DNA of 64,000 nt, taken from the NCBI RefSeq assembly GCF_001267155.1, contig NZ_CP012357.1, positions 124,001 through 188,000 of the forward strand, written 5' to 3'. This document shows, piece after piece, positions 42,364-52,852 of the stretch. Positions within the stretch are counted from its first letter, which is position 1, and each line of letters starts with the position of its first letter. Under the pieces are notes generated by a model. The model saw only the letters and a program-made list of their open reading frames with translations, ran no database searches and had not been told where the DNA came from. Made by a program: the position numbers and the translations under genes. The DNA comes from Spiroplasma litorale (lineage in GTDB: Bacteria; Bacillota_I; Bacilli_A; Mycoplasmatales; Mycoplasmataceae).

Positions 42364-43617
42364 ATGAAAAGCAACATTATTGAAGAATTAAAAAACAGAA
42401 AACTACTAAAGCAAATTACTAATGAAAATAAGCTTTTAGATTCTCAAAAAAATAATAATGCTGTTTATTGTGGTTTTGACCCTACAGCAGATTCTTTGCA
42501 TGTAGGTCACTTAATACAAATATTAAATTTAAAGAGGTTCTCTAATAATGGTTTTAAATCAATCGCATTAATTGGAGGAGCAACCGCTATGATTGGTGAT
42601 CCTAGTTTTAAAAGTCAAGAAAGGGTATTATTAGAGTTATCTGTTGTAAATAACAACATTATATCAATCAAAAAACAATTAAAAAATCTATTACCAAATG
42701 TTGAAATATTAAACAATGCTGACTGACTCAATAAATTATCATTAATTGATTTTTTAAGAGATATAGGTAAGCATTTTAATTTGGCCAACTTATTATCAAA
42801 AGAGAATATATCATCAAGAATAGAAAAAGGTTTAAGTATTACTGAGTTTAGTTATACAATGTTACAAGCATATGACTTTTTTTATTTATATAAAAATCAT
42901 GACTGTAATGTCCAAATTGGAGGTTCTGATCAATGAGGTAATATTACAAGTGGTACTGATTACATTTCAAGTATTTATGGAAATTTAAACTCGAAAGCTT
43001 GTGGAGTTACAATGAACCTACTCACAAAAAAAGATGGAGTTAAATTTGGAAAAACAGAATCTGGCACAGTATGGTTAGATAAAAACAAAACAAGTGAATA
43101 TGAATTGTATCAATTTTTTTTAAATCAAGATGACGAAGATTGTGAAATACTTTTAAACTATTTAACAACATTAGAGGTTGATGAAATCCAAAATATAATG
43201 GAAGTTCATAAAAAAGAACCTTTTAAAAGAATTGCACAAAAAAAACTCGCACAAGAAGTTACAAGTTTTGTTCATGGTGATGAAGGATATAAAAAAGCAT
43301 TAAAAATTTCTGATGCTTTATTTAGTGGAGATTTAAAAAATTTGAATAAAGAATATTTGTTGTCTTTGATCAAAACTTTTGATATTATAAAAGTTGAAAG
43401 CGATTTAAAAGTTTTAGATTTTCTTATTTCAGCAAAAATAATTACTTCTAAAAGAGAAGGAAGAGAACTGATAAATGATAATGCTTTATCAATAAATTTT
43501 GAAAATAAGTTCATTGAAGATAATTCAATAATTGATAAACGATACTTCACAGTAGATAGATTTATACTTGTTAAAAAAGGTAAGAAAAAATACTATGTTG
43601 TTGAATTAACTAATTAG
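42364..43617 (+). CDS. tyrS: Tyrosyl-tRNA synthetase
   Basis: The 417-residue class I synthetase shows YCGFDPTADSLHVGHL near 34-49 (HIGH equivalent HVGH), GGSDQWGNI near 182 and KFGKTESGT near 225 (KMSKS equivalent). An S4-like RNA-binding domain ends the protein (about 350-417, LDFLISAKIITSKREGRELI). TGA codons are Trp, including GSDQWGN, a Trp conserved in the family. AAGGAG comes from the end of the preceding gene. Confidence 0.97.
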
Positions 43618-43627
43618 GGGGACAAAT

Positions 43628-44350
43628 ATGGATATCAAACAATTAGTAGTGGTAACTTTAGAAGATTTTATAAGCTATTTGAATAATGAGTGTTTTAAAG
43701 GTTTGTCTTTAAATAACGAAAGTATAAAAATAAATATGGACTCTTCAAAAAATTATGTAGAAAACATTGATGAAGTTGATAAAATAGTTGATAAACTAAA
43801 TAATTATAGACAAATAAACCAAGAGACTCTTACTCATAAAAATTGTGATCTTAAAAACTTTGCAAAAGTTGAAATGAATTTAATATCTGCAACATCAGGA
43901 ATTAAAAAATTAAAGTCTTTATATCATGAGTTTGAAGAATTGGGTTTCCAAAAAGAAAAAAATGCTGTAAATTTTAATGAGAAATTTGCAATCAAAAAAA
44001 TAAATTTGTCAGCACAAAGCTTAATTAAAGATTTTTCTATAATTACAGATAGATTAAAAAAAGATAAAATATATGTTGAACTTAATGATATTTTAAAAAA
44101 AATTGCAACATCTGAGGATTTAGATGTAATAGTTAAGTTATCAAGTGAATTGCTTTTAAAACAAGATCAAGTTTTAAAATTGGATTATTTTATAGATTAT
44201 AGTATATTGGTAGATGAATATGATTGAATTCATGACTTTGTAAAAATTTCAGTTGTAAATGCTGATTTTGTAAATCTTATTATAACTATAGAATTGTTAA
44301 CAAATGCAATTAAAGATAAACTATATGTTCCCACAGCAATAAAAGCTTAA
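43628..44350 (+). CDS. Unknown soluble protein
   Basis: I do not recognise this 240-residue protein. It is helical and charged, without membrane segments, with Lys/Asn/Asp/Leu-rich stretches and one TGA-coded Trp (DEYDWIHDF). A GGGG site precedes ATG 43628. It follows tyrS by ten bases and ends 24 bases before the IS element, whose insertion may have separated it from former downstream genes. Confidence 0.65.
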
Positions 44351-44356
44351 AATACC

Positions 44357-45550
44357 TTAAATGAAATTGTCAATTAAAATTGACATTAAAAAGATACTTT
44401 CTCCATACGAATTTCGTATGGAGTTTTTTTTATGTTTTAATAAAGGTCTAACATAATTATAAAACTCTATATAGTCTGAGATAATTTTATAAATATTTGA
44501 ATGATGTAGTTCTTTTACTTTATATGTATATATACATTCATTTTTAAAAGTTCCAAAAAAAGACTCACAAGCACCATTATCTGGTGAATTTCCTCTTCGT
44601 GACATAGAAATATTTATATTATTAGTTTTACATAATCTTTCTCAAGTTTCATTTGTATATGGTGATCCTTGATCTGAGTGGATTATCTTTGGTGCACCTC
44701 TTTTTTTAATGGCGCTTATTAAATTTGTATGACATAATTTATTATTAGGACTAACCGATAACTTTCAATCAATAATTTCTGAATTAAACAAATCCTTTAT
44801 AACAGATAGATATACGTTTCCATTAATAGTTTTTATATAAGTTACATCTGTTACTCATTTTTCATTTATATTTTTAGATTTAAAGTTTCTATTTAGTAGA
44901 TTTTCAAATCTTAATGGACCTGATTTATCATAGTTTGGAACTTTCTTTTTCTTTGCTGCTTTTAAACTCATTATTTTCATATATCTATAAACAACTCAAG
45001 GGTTTAATCTTTCTTTAAAGTATTTGTTTAAAAATAAAGTTATCATATTATAACCATATCTTTTTTTAAACAAGTAAAAAAGGCATCTTATCTTAATTGC
45101 TAAAATTCTATTATAATTTTTATACTTTGGTTTTCCGTTTTTAAGTCATTTTAAATATCCATACCTTGAAACTTTTAAATATAAACAAGATAATTTCAAA
45201 GAAAACATTCTTTTAACATTAAAAATGGCGAAGTACTTTTCCTTAGTTGTCTTCGCCAAATGCTTTTTTAAAGCTCGTTCCAGTTTCAAAGCCTCTCTTA
45301 ATTCTTCAATGCTCATATCATCAGGTTCTTTAAAAATTCAATCATGAGATTTAAATTTTTTGATATTTCCTTTTGCTTGTGTTCCGCTACCTCATTCAAG
45401 AGCGCCTTCACCTTTAACTTTTACCTCTGATTTTCATCTTTTAATTGTGCTAGTACTAATATCAAACTTCAATGCCGCATTTAAAATACCAATTTTTTTT
45501 GATTCATTAATTATATTAAGTTTTTCATTTTTTGTTCATTGTTTTGCCAT
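44357..45550 (-). CDS. IS3-family transposase, OrfA-OrfB in one frame
   Basis: The 397-residue protein runs in a single frame from ATG 45550. Residues 1-60 are a helix-turn-helix OrfA type region (ALKFDISTSTIKRWKSE), followed by a Leu-rich helix and the integrase core. The DDE triad is present as WVTDVTYI, IHSDQGSPY and GACESFFGTFKNE. Most IS150 members join OrfA and OrfB by -1 frameshifting; here no shift is needed. I traced every codon and found only TGA (Trp). The stop TAA at 44357 lies outside the left inverted repeat, so the last five residues come from flanking DNA. It looks intact and possibly active. Confidence 0.9.
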
Positions 45551-45612
45551 ATAAAAAGAACACCTTTCAATAAAATTTTAACAATAAAAGTACTTTTTTA
45601 CTGTCAATTTTA
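44375..45612 (-). mobile_element. IS3-family insertion sequence (IS150 group)
   Basis: The element is about 1,238 bp. Terminal inverted repeats begin TAAAATTGACA and continue ATTAAAAAGATACTTT on the left and, complemented, AGTAAAAAAGTACTTT on the right, with a few mismatches. Their inner ends TGACA/TGTCA fit IS3-type termini. One fused transposase frame fills it. I find no clear target duplication at these boundaries, so the exact ends may be off by a few bases. It sits between the unknown gene ending at 44350 and rpsD. Confidence 0.85.
44401..44431 (+). terminator. Terminator opposing the transposase gene
   Basis: CTCCATACGA (44401-44410) pairs perfectly with TCGTATGGAG (44414-44423), followed by T8 on the plus strand. 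It lies within the end of the transposase coding region but acts on transcription coming from the upstream host gene. Confidence 0.85.
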
Positions 45613-45659
45613 TTTTAGATGTTCATATTAAAGATGTTAATCAGAATTAAAGACTTTGA

Positions 45660-46277
45660 TTATTTAATTAATCTGTTGTATCATTCAACAATTAATGCTT
45701 CGTTTATTTCTTGGTTCAATTCATTACGTTCAGGTAATCTATCAAACTTTCCTTCTAATTTTGCTTTATCAAATTTAACAAAATCTACTGTTGAAGCATT
45801 TGAAGCTATTGCTTCAACTATTTTTTCATTTTTTTTCATTTTATCTTTTACAGATATAATTTCTCCAACTTGTACTGTGTATGAAGGAATATCTAGCTTT
45901 TTACCATTAACCAAAATATGACCATGAGCTACAAGTTGTCTAGCACCTTGTCTAGTTTGGGCAAGTCCCATTCTATAAACAATATTGTCTAATCTTGATT
46001 CTAATAATCTTAAGAAATTAGTCCCAGTAATTCCAGTTATTTTTTTTGCTTTTGCATATGTGTTTCTGAATTGTCTTTCAGTAACACCATACATAAATTT
46101 AACTTTTTGTTTTTCTTGTAATTGTTGTCCATAACCTGATAATTTAGTTCTTCTTGAACCATGTTGACCAGGTGCAGTAACACGTTTTTTACCTTTTGAA
46201 AATTCTTTCCCAGTTTCTAAAACTGAAAAACCATATCTTCTTGATTTTTTAAATATTGATCCTCTATATCTTGACAT
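45660..46277 (-). CDS. rpsD: 30S ribosomal protein S4
   Basis: The 205-residue S4 has the N-terminal [19 protein letters not shown], the S4 RNA-binding domain (about 95-160, [21 protein letters not shown]) and the C-terminus ALIVEWYNRLIK. The W is coded by TGA at 45681, where Phe is usual (LIVEFYS). An AAGGAG site precedes the start. It diverges from ezrA. Confidence 0.97.
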
Positions 46278-46333
46278 TTTTTCTCCTTATATTATGCGGA
46301 AAATCATTTACAAAGATAAACTCTATTAAAGGA

Positions 46334-46383
46334 AGTCTATATTCACCTTAATTCTGCAAAGGTTACTAAATGTTTTATAGACT
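46334..46383 (-). promoter_or_regulatory. Possible rpsD leader structure
   Basis: In the minus-strand leader, about 60-110 bases before the rpsD start, an outer helix AGTCTAT/ATAGACT (46377-46383 with 46334-46340) encloses an inner helix ACCTT/AAGGT (46359-46363 with 46345-46349). S4 autoregulates rpsD through its leader in Bacillus. Whether this is the same structure is unproven. Confidence 0.4.
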
Positions 46384-46539
46384 AATTATTTTAATATGTT
46401 TATTTGCAGACTAACCATAAATGATTATATAATAAATTATAAATATTATATTAATAAATTTTAATTTGCATAAATTTATGAAGAATTTTGCTTTATTTAA
46501 TTATGATATAATAAAAATGGTTTAAATATAGGGGTTAAT

Positions 46540-48294
46540 ATGTTATATTCATGGGAAATAAATAATATTTTTAATAAAAATAGCAATGTTATTTTTTTTT
46601 CATTGTTTATTGCATGTATTATTACTTTGTTAATTTTTTTGATAATCATAACGATATATAAAAAAATTATGCAGTTGATAGCAAAATCAATTGATTTAAT
46701 AGATGATATAAAAAAATCACCTTTAAAGTATAGAGTTGAAAGAGTTGCTAAAATATTCGAAGAAACAGGTAACTTTGAAAATGAGTTTATGATTTGAAGA
46801 ACAAAATACGAGATACTTTATGAAAAAGAGTTTCTTAAAATATTTGTGGATTTCTGAAATCTTTTAGAAAACAAAAAAACTACAAGTCCAAACTTAAAAA
46901 ATATTAAACTATATAATGAAATTTATAACAGATTAATAAATGTTAATAAAAATGTTCATCTTGTTTATATTGAAATAATGAATGCCTTGCAAATGGAATT
47001 TATTCAAAGAGATACTTTAACATTCCAAAAAGATTTATTTAAATCTTTAAAAGATGAAGTAATAATGACTACATTTAAAGATATAAAAATAAATGATGGT
47101 AAACTATCTAATACTATTGAATCAATCGAAGAACTATTTGAAGATTTTTATTACAATTTGGACATAGGTAAATATAAAGAGAGTTGAGAGACTTTATTAA
47201 AAATTGATCAAGCATTAATTTTTTTAATTGAGTTATTGGATTCAATCCCCTACATTATTTCAACAATACAAAATGTGATACCTCAACATATGATTGACTT
47301 AAAAAATAAGTATGTAACTTTTGGTCAAAATAAAGGTAAATTAAAAGCTAATGCAAATAAATATTCAGAATTAGAGTTTGAGATTGATAAATCAAGAGTA
47401 AAAATTAATAATGAACTTTTAAAACTTCAATATAAAAAAGCTTATAAATGGCTTAACCAAATATTTAATAAAATTAATGAATTTAAAGTTATATTTGAAG
47501 AAGAAGATAACATTAAAACATTTTTTGAAACCAAAATTGATAATATAAGAGAAATATTCCATGCTATTTCTAATGCTGTTTATGCTGTTGATAAAAAATT
47601 TCAAGAATATGAACCGTTCTCTAAAACGCCATCTCCAGATAAAATGGAGTTTGAAATTGTAAAGAAAAATTTTCACAGTACTAAATCAAGAGCTGATTTA
47701 ATATTTTCTGAAGTAGATATTGCATCAAGTAAAGGGGGCTCTTTAAATTTTGTGGATCTTAAAAATAAATTACTAGATGTTATGAGGGATTCTGTTAATG
47801 ATATAGAAGCCTTGGAAAAATCAATCAAAGCACTTGGTCGTAAAAGTGTTAATACTGATTCAATAGTTAATCAAGTTATTTTCATAAAGTCTTGCTTAAA
47901 TCAATGTAATGTAAAAATTAGACAATATAAATCTATATTAGAACTAGAAAAATTTGTTACGCCTATACAAGATTACTTCACCCAAATCTCTAAATACACT
48001 AAAACTTATATATCAAAAATAAAAACTAATGAAGAAAGAGAATATGTAAAAAAAGAAGTTGATAGTATTTTAAAAGATGTAACAGTCTTAATAACAGATT
48101 TAAATGATTCTATTTTTTTAGACTATATATCACAAGAAATCATTATATACTTAGAAAGATATGTTGGAATAGTACCTAATATAGAAAAAGTAATTTATGA
48201 TTGTGAAAATCTATTTAAAAGTAGAAATTTAGAGCAACTAATTGGTTATTCTTTAAAAGTAATGGGTACAATTAAAAAAAATAAATTAAGATAA
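46540..48294 (+). CDS. ezrA: Septation ring regulator EzrA
   Basis: The 584-residue protein has an N-terminal transmembrane helix at about 18-42 followed entirely by long charged helices, the architecture of EzrA, which binds FtsZ at the membrane. Length fits the family. Context supports it: rpsD and ezrA are neighbours and thiI follows, as in many Firmicutes. Sequence conservation outside topology is low, so identification relies partly on position. GGGG precedes ATG 46540. Confidence 0.83.
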
Positions 48295-48302
48295 GGAAAA
48301 AA

Positions 48303-49499
48303 ATGATAAATATATTAATACGATATGGTGAATTAACTTTAAAGGGAAATAATAAACAAATGTTTATTAATAAATTGATTAGAAATATAAAAATAAAATT
48401 GAAAGATTATAAGGAGTTATTAACTTTTAAAAAAGACACTAAAAGCTTAGTTATTGAATTGTCAGATGAAAATTTCTTAAATTTAGTAATAAATATTTTA
48501 GAAAATATATTTGGAATCTATTCAATTTCAATTGTAGAAATTGTCAGTAATAACGAACAAGATATACTTGCAAAAACATTAGAAGTAGCAAATAAATTAA
48601 CTGAAGGAACTTTTAAAATAGAGGTTAAAAGAGTAGATAAAAGCTTTAAGATTGGATCACAGGAACTAAAAATCAAAATTGCTTCAAATATTTTATCTAA
48701 TACAAATCATTTAAAAGTTGATGTTAAAAAACCAAATAGTCAAATTAACGTAGTAATAAAAAATACGGGTACTCAAATATTTGTTGATAGAATTAACTGT
48801 TCAAAAGGATTACCTGTTGGAATTAGCGGCAAAGGTCTATCTTTGTTAAGTGGAGGAATTGATTCACCTGTTGCAAGTTATTTAGCAATGAAAAGGGGTC
48901 TATCGGTTTCTTACATACACTTCATGACGCCTCCACATACAAGCAAAAAAGCGTTGGATAAAGTGTTTCAATTATCTAAGAAATTACAAAGATATAATAC
49001 TAATGATTTTGAGTTATTAGTATGTGATTTTGGAGATATTCTTAAAGAATTAATGCATATAAAAGAAGAGTCTTATAGAATTACTTTAATGAGAAGAATT
49101 TTTATAAAATTAGCAAATAAAATTTGTTTAAGAAAAAGAATTAAATGTTTAATAACTGGAGAATCATTAGGACAAGTTGCAAGTCAAACCATTGAGTCAA
49201 TTAATACAATTAACTCTGTTTCGACTTTACCAATTTTAAGACCTTTAATCACAATGGACAAAGAAGAAATCATAGATATATCAAAAAAAATAGACACCTA
49301 CGAAACTTCTATTTTGCCCTTCGATGATGTATGCTCGTTGTATGTACCAAAAAACCCAGTAACTAAACCAAAAATTTTTGTAGCCGAAGATTTGGAAAAA
49401 GATTTGTTATTGGATGAATTGATTGATTATACAATCGAAAAGAAAATATCAACTTATTTTTGGAAAGATGGTGAATTAAGTGAAAAAAAAGAAAATTAA
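48303..49499 (+). CDS. thiI: tRNA 4-thiouridine sulfurtransferase
   Basis: The 398-residue enzyme adenylates U8 of tRNA before sulfur transfer. A ferredoxin-like/THUMP region covers about 1-165 (starting IRYGELTLKGNNKQMF), and the PP-loop SGGIDSPVASYLAM lies near 183-196. A later motif CLITGESLGQVASQT near 283 is typical. It lacks the C-terminal rhodanese domain, as in Gram-positive ThiI, so a desulfurase must donate sulfur; none is adjacent. AAGG lies eight bases before the ATG. Confidence 0.94.
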   Translation: MINILIRYGELTLKGNNKQMFINKLIRNIKIKLKDYKELLTFKKDTKSLVIELSDENFLNLVINILENIFGIYSISIVEIVSNNEQDILAKTLEVANKLTEGTFKIEVKRVDKSFKIGSQELKIKIASNILSNTNHLKVDVKKPNSQINVVIKNTGTQIFVDRINCSKGLPVGISGKGLSLLSGGIDSPVASYLAMKRGLSVSYIHFMTPPHTSKKALDKVFQLSKKLQRYNTNDFELLVCDFGDILKELMHIKEESYRITLMRRIFIKLANKICLRKRIKCLITGESLGQVASQTIESINTINSVSTLPILRPLITMDKEEIIDISKKIDTYETSILPFDDVCSLYVPKNPVTKPKIFVAEDLEKDLLLDELIDYTIEKKISTYFWKDGELSEKKEN

Positions 49500-49764
49500 A
49501 AACTCTAGTAAGTATGGTGTTTATAAAGGAAATGTCATAAATAGTGATAATATTGTAAATGAAGGTAATTTAACAGCTGAAGAATATAAAGACGATTTTC
49601 TATCAATTCAAAAAACTGTAGAAACCGCAGATATAGATGATGATAAAGATTTAGCTCTTAAAAAAAGAAATAAAAAAAACTTTATTGTTTATAAGGTTTT
49701 TGGTTATATAATAATAATATTATTGCTGCTAACAATATTGGTAGTAATTCTTGTAATTAAATAA
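49480..49764 (+). CDS. Tail-anchored membrane protein, unknown
   Basis: The 94-residue protein has a basic start ([11 protein letters not shown]), an acidic middle (DIDDDKD) and a single C-terminal helix near 70-92 ([20 protein letters not shown]), which suggests tail anchoring. It begins with GTG 49480 inside the thiI coding end, preceded by GATGGTGA. No family is recognised. Confidence 0.65.
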   Translation: MKKKKIKNSSKYGVYKGNVINSDNIVNEGNLTAEEYKDDFLSIQKTVETADIDDDKDLALKKRNKKNFIVYKVFGYIIIILLLLTILVVILVIK

Positions 49765-49778
49765 GAGGTGATTTTAGT

Positions 49779-50177
49779 ATGGACGAACTACTTAGAATAA
49801 TTGGTAAATTATTTTACTTTATTTTTATTGTTTTTCTTATTGATACTTTGTTTGGGATGGGTTCAAGAAAAAGACGTGCAAAAAACGTAAATGAAGGCCC
49901 TTCATCAAGTCAACATAACTCTTATGAAGATTATTCACATACTAATCAACAAGAATCAAATTATAATGATACTTTCCAAAAACCTTCTCAACTTGATGAA
50001 GCTTATAAAGTTTTAGGTTTAGATAAAAATGCTTCACTTACAGTTGTCAAAAAGAAATATATAGAATTAGCAAAAAAATACCATCCAGATAAAAATAAAG
50101 GTAATCTAGAAGCACAAGCAAAAATGACTCAAATCAATAATGCTTATGACACCATAATGAGTCATAAGAGTAATTAA
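49779..50177 (+). CDS. Membrane-anchored J-domain protein
   Basis: The 132-residue protein has an N-terminal transmembrane helix (about 5-28), a Ser/Asn/Gln-rich linker and a J domain at about 68-132 ([20 protein letters not shown], with HPDK near 103-106). The HPD motif stimulates the DnaK ATPase, so it probably recruits DnaK to the membrane. It lacks the zinc-finger and substrate domains of true DnaJ. GAGGTGATTTTAGT supplies the ribosome site. Confidence 0.87.
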   Translation: MDELLRIIGKLFYFIFIVFLIDTLFGMGSRKRRAKNVNEGPSSSQHNSYEDYSHTNQQESNYNDTFQKPSQLDEAYKVLGLDKNASLTVVKKKYIELAKKYHPDKNKGNLEAQAKMTQINNAYDTIMSHKSN

Positions 50178-50191
50178 AAATAGGTGAGTTT

Positions 50192-50827
50192 ATGAAATAT
50201 AAAAACAAAAATATTAGAAAAACAACTATCTTAATTTTAGTTGCCATTTTTCTATCATTTTTATCTCATTTAAAACTTGAATTTATTTATACATTTATTC
50301 AAGTATTTTTGAGTTTGTCTTTATATGCAATCTATTTAATTATTAGATTTAATTTTTGAAAGTGTATCATTATAAGACAAAAAGCAATGATAGAACAAAA
50401 TTATAATGAAATCAAAAATAAAAACTTAAAAAATGATAGATTATACTTTTTAGTAAATATCTTCTTTTTAACACTAATTTTTCCAAGTAACATAATTTAT
50501 TTTGATCCATACGTATTGTTTAATTCAATTTCAATATTAATTTCAATATTATGATTTATATGTCTTGAAGTAAATAAAAAAAACTTTGTCATTATGAAAC
50601 ACAGAATAGATAATATTAAAATTGAAATAACTAAATTCTATGCATTTAATTTTATTCTGTTTTTAATTTTTTTTAAAAAGCTTACAATTAAAATCGCACA
50701 AATTATAAAACTATTAACGAAATACTTTATATTTAAGCACTTTGTTAAAGAATCTTATTTTATATATAAATTTAAAATATCAAAATTAAATAAAGTTAAA
50801 TTAATTTCATATGAGGACAGTTTTTAA
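50192..50827 (+). CDS. Multi-pass membrane protein, unknown
   Basis: I do not recognise this 211-residue protein. It has about five hydrophobic segments, paired in the N-terminal and central parts, with a Lys-rich loop between (RQKAMIEQNYNEIKNKNLK). TGA codons are Trp at FWKCI and LWFICL. TAGGTGAG precedes ATG 50192. It is 14 bases after the J-domain gene and may share its transcript. Confidence 0.65.
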
Positions 50828-50874
50828 TATTTAAACTTTTTTTACATACTTATTTAGAAAGGAAAAGTTTAATT

Positions 50875-52659
50875 ATGGAAAAAAATGTCGCAATTGAAGT
50901 TAAAAGTTTAAATAAAAAATTTAAAAGTGGTTATGGTATATTTGATGTGAATTTTGAAGTAGAGTATGGTAAAGTTTTTGGATATTTAGGTCCAAATGGT
51001 GCTGGAAAATCAACAACTTTAAGAATTTTATTAGGATTTATGAAAGCAGATAGTGGTAATTCACTATTGCAATATGACATCAAAGATACAAAAAAACCTT
51101 CAATAGAACAGTTGGTATCTTACGACTCATGAACTGACTCACATAAAATACAAAGAAAATTAGGTTATGTACCTGGAGAAATTGCATTTCCAATACATAT
51201 GACAGGAATTGAGTTATTAAAACAAATATTCAAACTTAGAAATATGGATGATTGAGAAATTGTAAAAAAATATATTGAGTATTGAGAATTCAATCCAAAT
51301 ATGAAAATTAAAAAAATGTCTAAGGGGATGAAGCAAAAAGTAGCATTAATAATTGCTTGAATGCACAATCCAGATATTATTGTTTTAGATGAACCAACAA
51401 CAGGGCTAGACCCTTTAATGCAAGATAAATTTATAAAACTAGTTAAAAAATCTAAAGATGAAGGAAAAGCAATAATACTATCTTCACATATTTTTTCAGA
51501 GATTGAAAAAACCTGTGATTATGTATCTATAATTAAGAGAGGAAAAATAATTTCTACAATTAATATTAAAGACATACAATATAATGATGAAAAAAAATAT
51601 GAAGTATGTTTTAAAAATAATATAAATTATGAAACAATCAATTCTCCTAACTGAGAAATTATAGATGTCGAAAAAAACTCTATTTTTGTACTAATAAAAA
51701 ACGAAAACATTAATAAATTTATATCTTTATTATCTAAAAATGAAATTTCATTTATTAAAGAGCATCCCCTAAATTTAGAACAATACTTTATGAAATATTA
51801 TAAAAATGAAATAACAAAAGATGTTGTTAAAATAAACAATACGTATAAACCTAAAAAAAGAACAAGTAAAAATTGCAAAGTATCTCTAGAATTATTAAGA
51901 GATACTTCTAGAAAATCAATATGACTATGAACTTTTATGACTTTTGTACCTGTCTTAATGATTTTGATCGCATTTGCTGTTTTATTAACAAACCCTTCAA
52001 TTTCATCGCAAATAGAATCAGGTAAAACAACATGAAATATTTTAATAAGTAATATGGTAGTTAAAATGGTCGCAAGCACCACTGGTATTGTTTATATGCT
52101 ACTACTTATATATATATTAATCTCTGGTAATGGATTAATTGCAAGTGAAGTGGAAAAAGGAACTTTAGTAAATTTATTAACAACTAACCAATCTAGAAAA
52201 AGTATTATTTTAAGTAAAATGTTCACATTCCTTGCTTTTATAACATTAAGTTGTTTAATTGTCTACTTAACAACATTATTAGGAATTACTCTAACTGGTC
52301 ATGTTGCAAGTGTAGATTTATCATTAATAACAATATATTTTATTGGTTTATATTTATTATTAGTAATGATCTCATCAATTAGTTTTATTTCAAGCTGTTA
52401 CTTCAATAAATCAGCATATTCTCTATCAGCCGCTGGTGGGATAGCAATATTGTTTTATATATTTTACTTTATTTCACAAATTGATGACTCAGTAAGTTTT
52501 TTTAAATATTTAACATTAAACTCACTATATAATCCAAGTTTTCAAAGTAAAAGTGAAATTAAAAGCTACCTTGGACAATATTTTGTAATGGGTATTATAT
52601 CGATATCTTTATATACATCAGGTTACTTTATTTTTAGAAAAAAAGACCTACCATTATAA
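50875..52659 (+). CDS. ABC transporter with ATPase and permease fused in one chain
   Basis: One frame of 594 residues. The N-terminal ATPase (about 1-300) has Walker A GPNGAGKST near 41, signature region MSKGMKQKVALI (SKG instead of SGG) near 146 and Walker B IVLDEPTTGLDP near 168. The permease (about 330-594) has six hydrophobic segments of ABC-2 type, with SGNGLIASEVEKGTLVNLLTT between helices. ATPase-first fusions of this type are unusual; normally the two are separate genes. TGA codons within are Trp (for example SIWLWTFMT). Substrate is unknown. Confidence 0.85.
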
Positions 52660-52682
52660 AATAAACAATTTTTATAAAAAGT

Positions 52683-52712
52683 TTGAAATTTATAATTTTT
52701 TTATATTATAAT
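52683..52712 (+). promoter_or_regulatory. Sigma-A type promoter ahead of the RNA structure and dnaE
   Basis: TTGAAA (52683-52688) and perfect TATAAT (52707-52712) are separated by 18 bases. Transcription would begin about 52718, at the first hairpin. Confidence 0.72.
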
Positions 52713-52717
52713 AGAGT

Positions 52718-52818
52718 TGTTAGCAAATACTTTGCTAACGCATCAAAACTATAGATAAAAGATTGTTGATTTTAAGATATGCTTATTGACTAACCAAATA
52801 AAGTGGTTAGTTTTTTTT
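52718..52818 (+). ncRNA. Unclassified structured RNA or dnaE leader
   Basis: Directly after the promoter, GTTAGCAAA (52719-52727) pairs perfectly with TTTGCTAAC (52731-52739). A middle part follows with ATCAA/TTGAT (52742-52746 with 52765-52769) and GCAT/ATGC. It ends with a terminator hairpin. Arms of the first hairpin can also pair with arms of the terminator (GTTAG with CTAAC), allowing a switch. It could be a 100-base small RNA or an attenuating leader for dnaE. I do not recognise a known class. Confidence 0.55.
52789..52818 (+). terminator. Terminator ending the structured RNA
   Basis: CTAACCA (52790-52796) pairs with TGGTTAG (52804-52810), followed by T8. The dnaE gene begins 35 bases later. 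Confidence 0.85.
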
Positions 52819-52852
52819 ATTTGTATTGTAAAATATTATATGAGGTAAATAA

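Noticed and set aside
44375-45612. Target-site duplication at the IS ends
   Set aside because: With the boundaries chosen, the 3-base flanks (AAT and TTT) do not match; shifting the ends by a few bases did not give a convincing duplication either.
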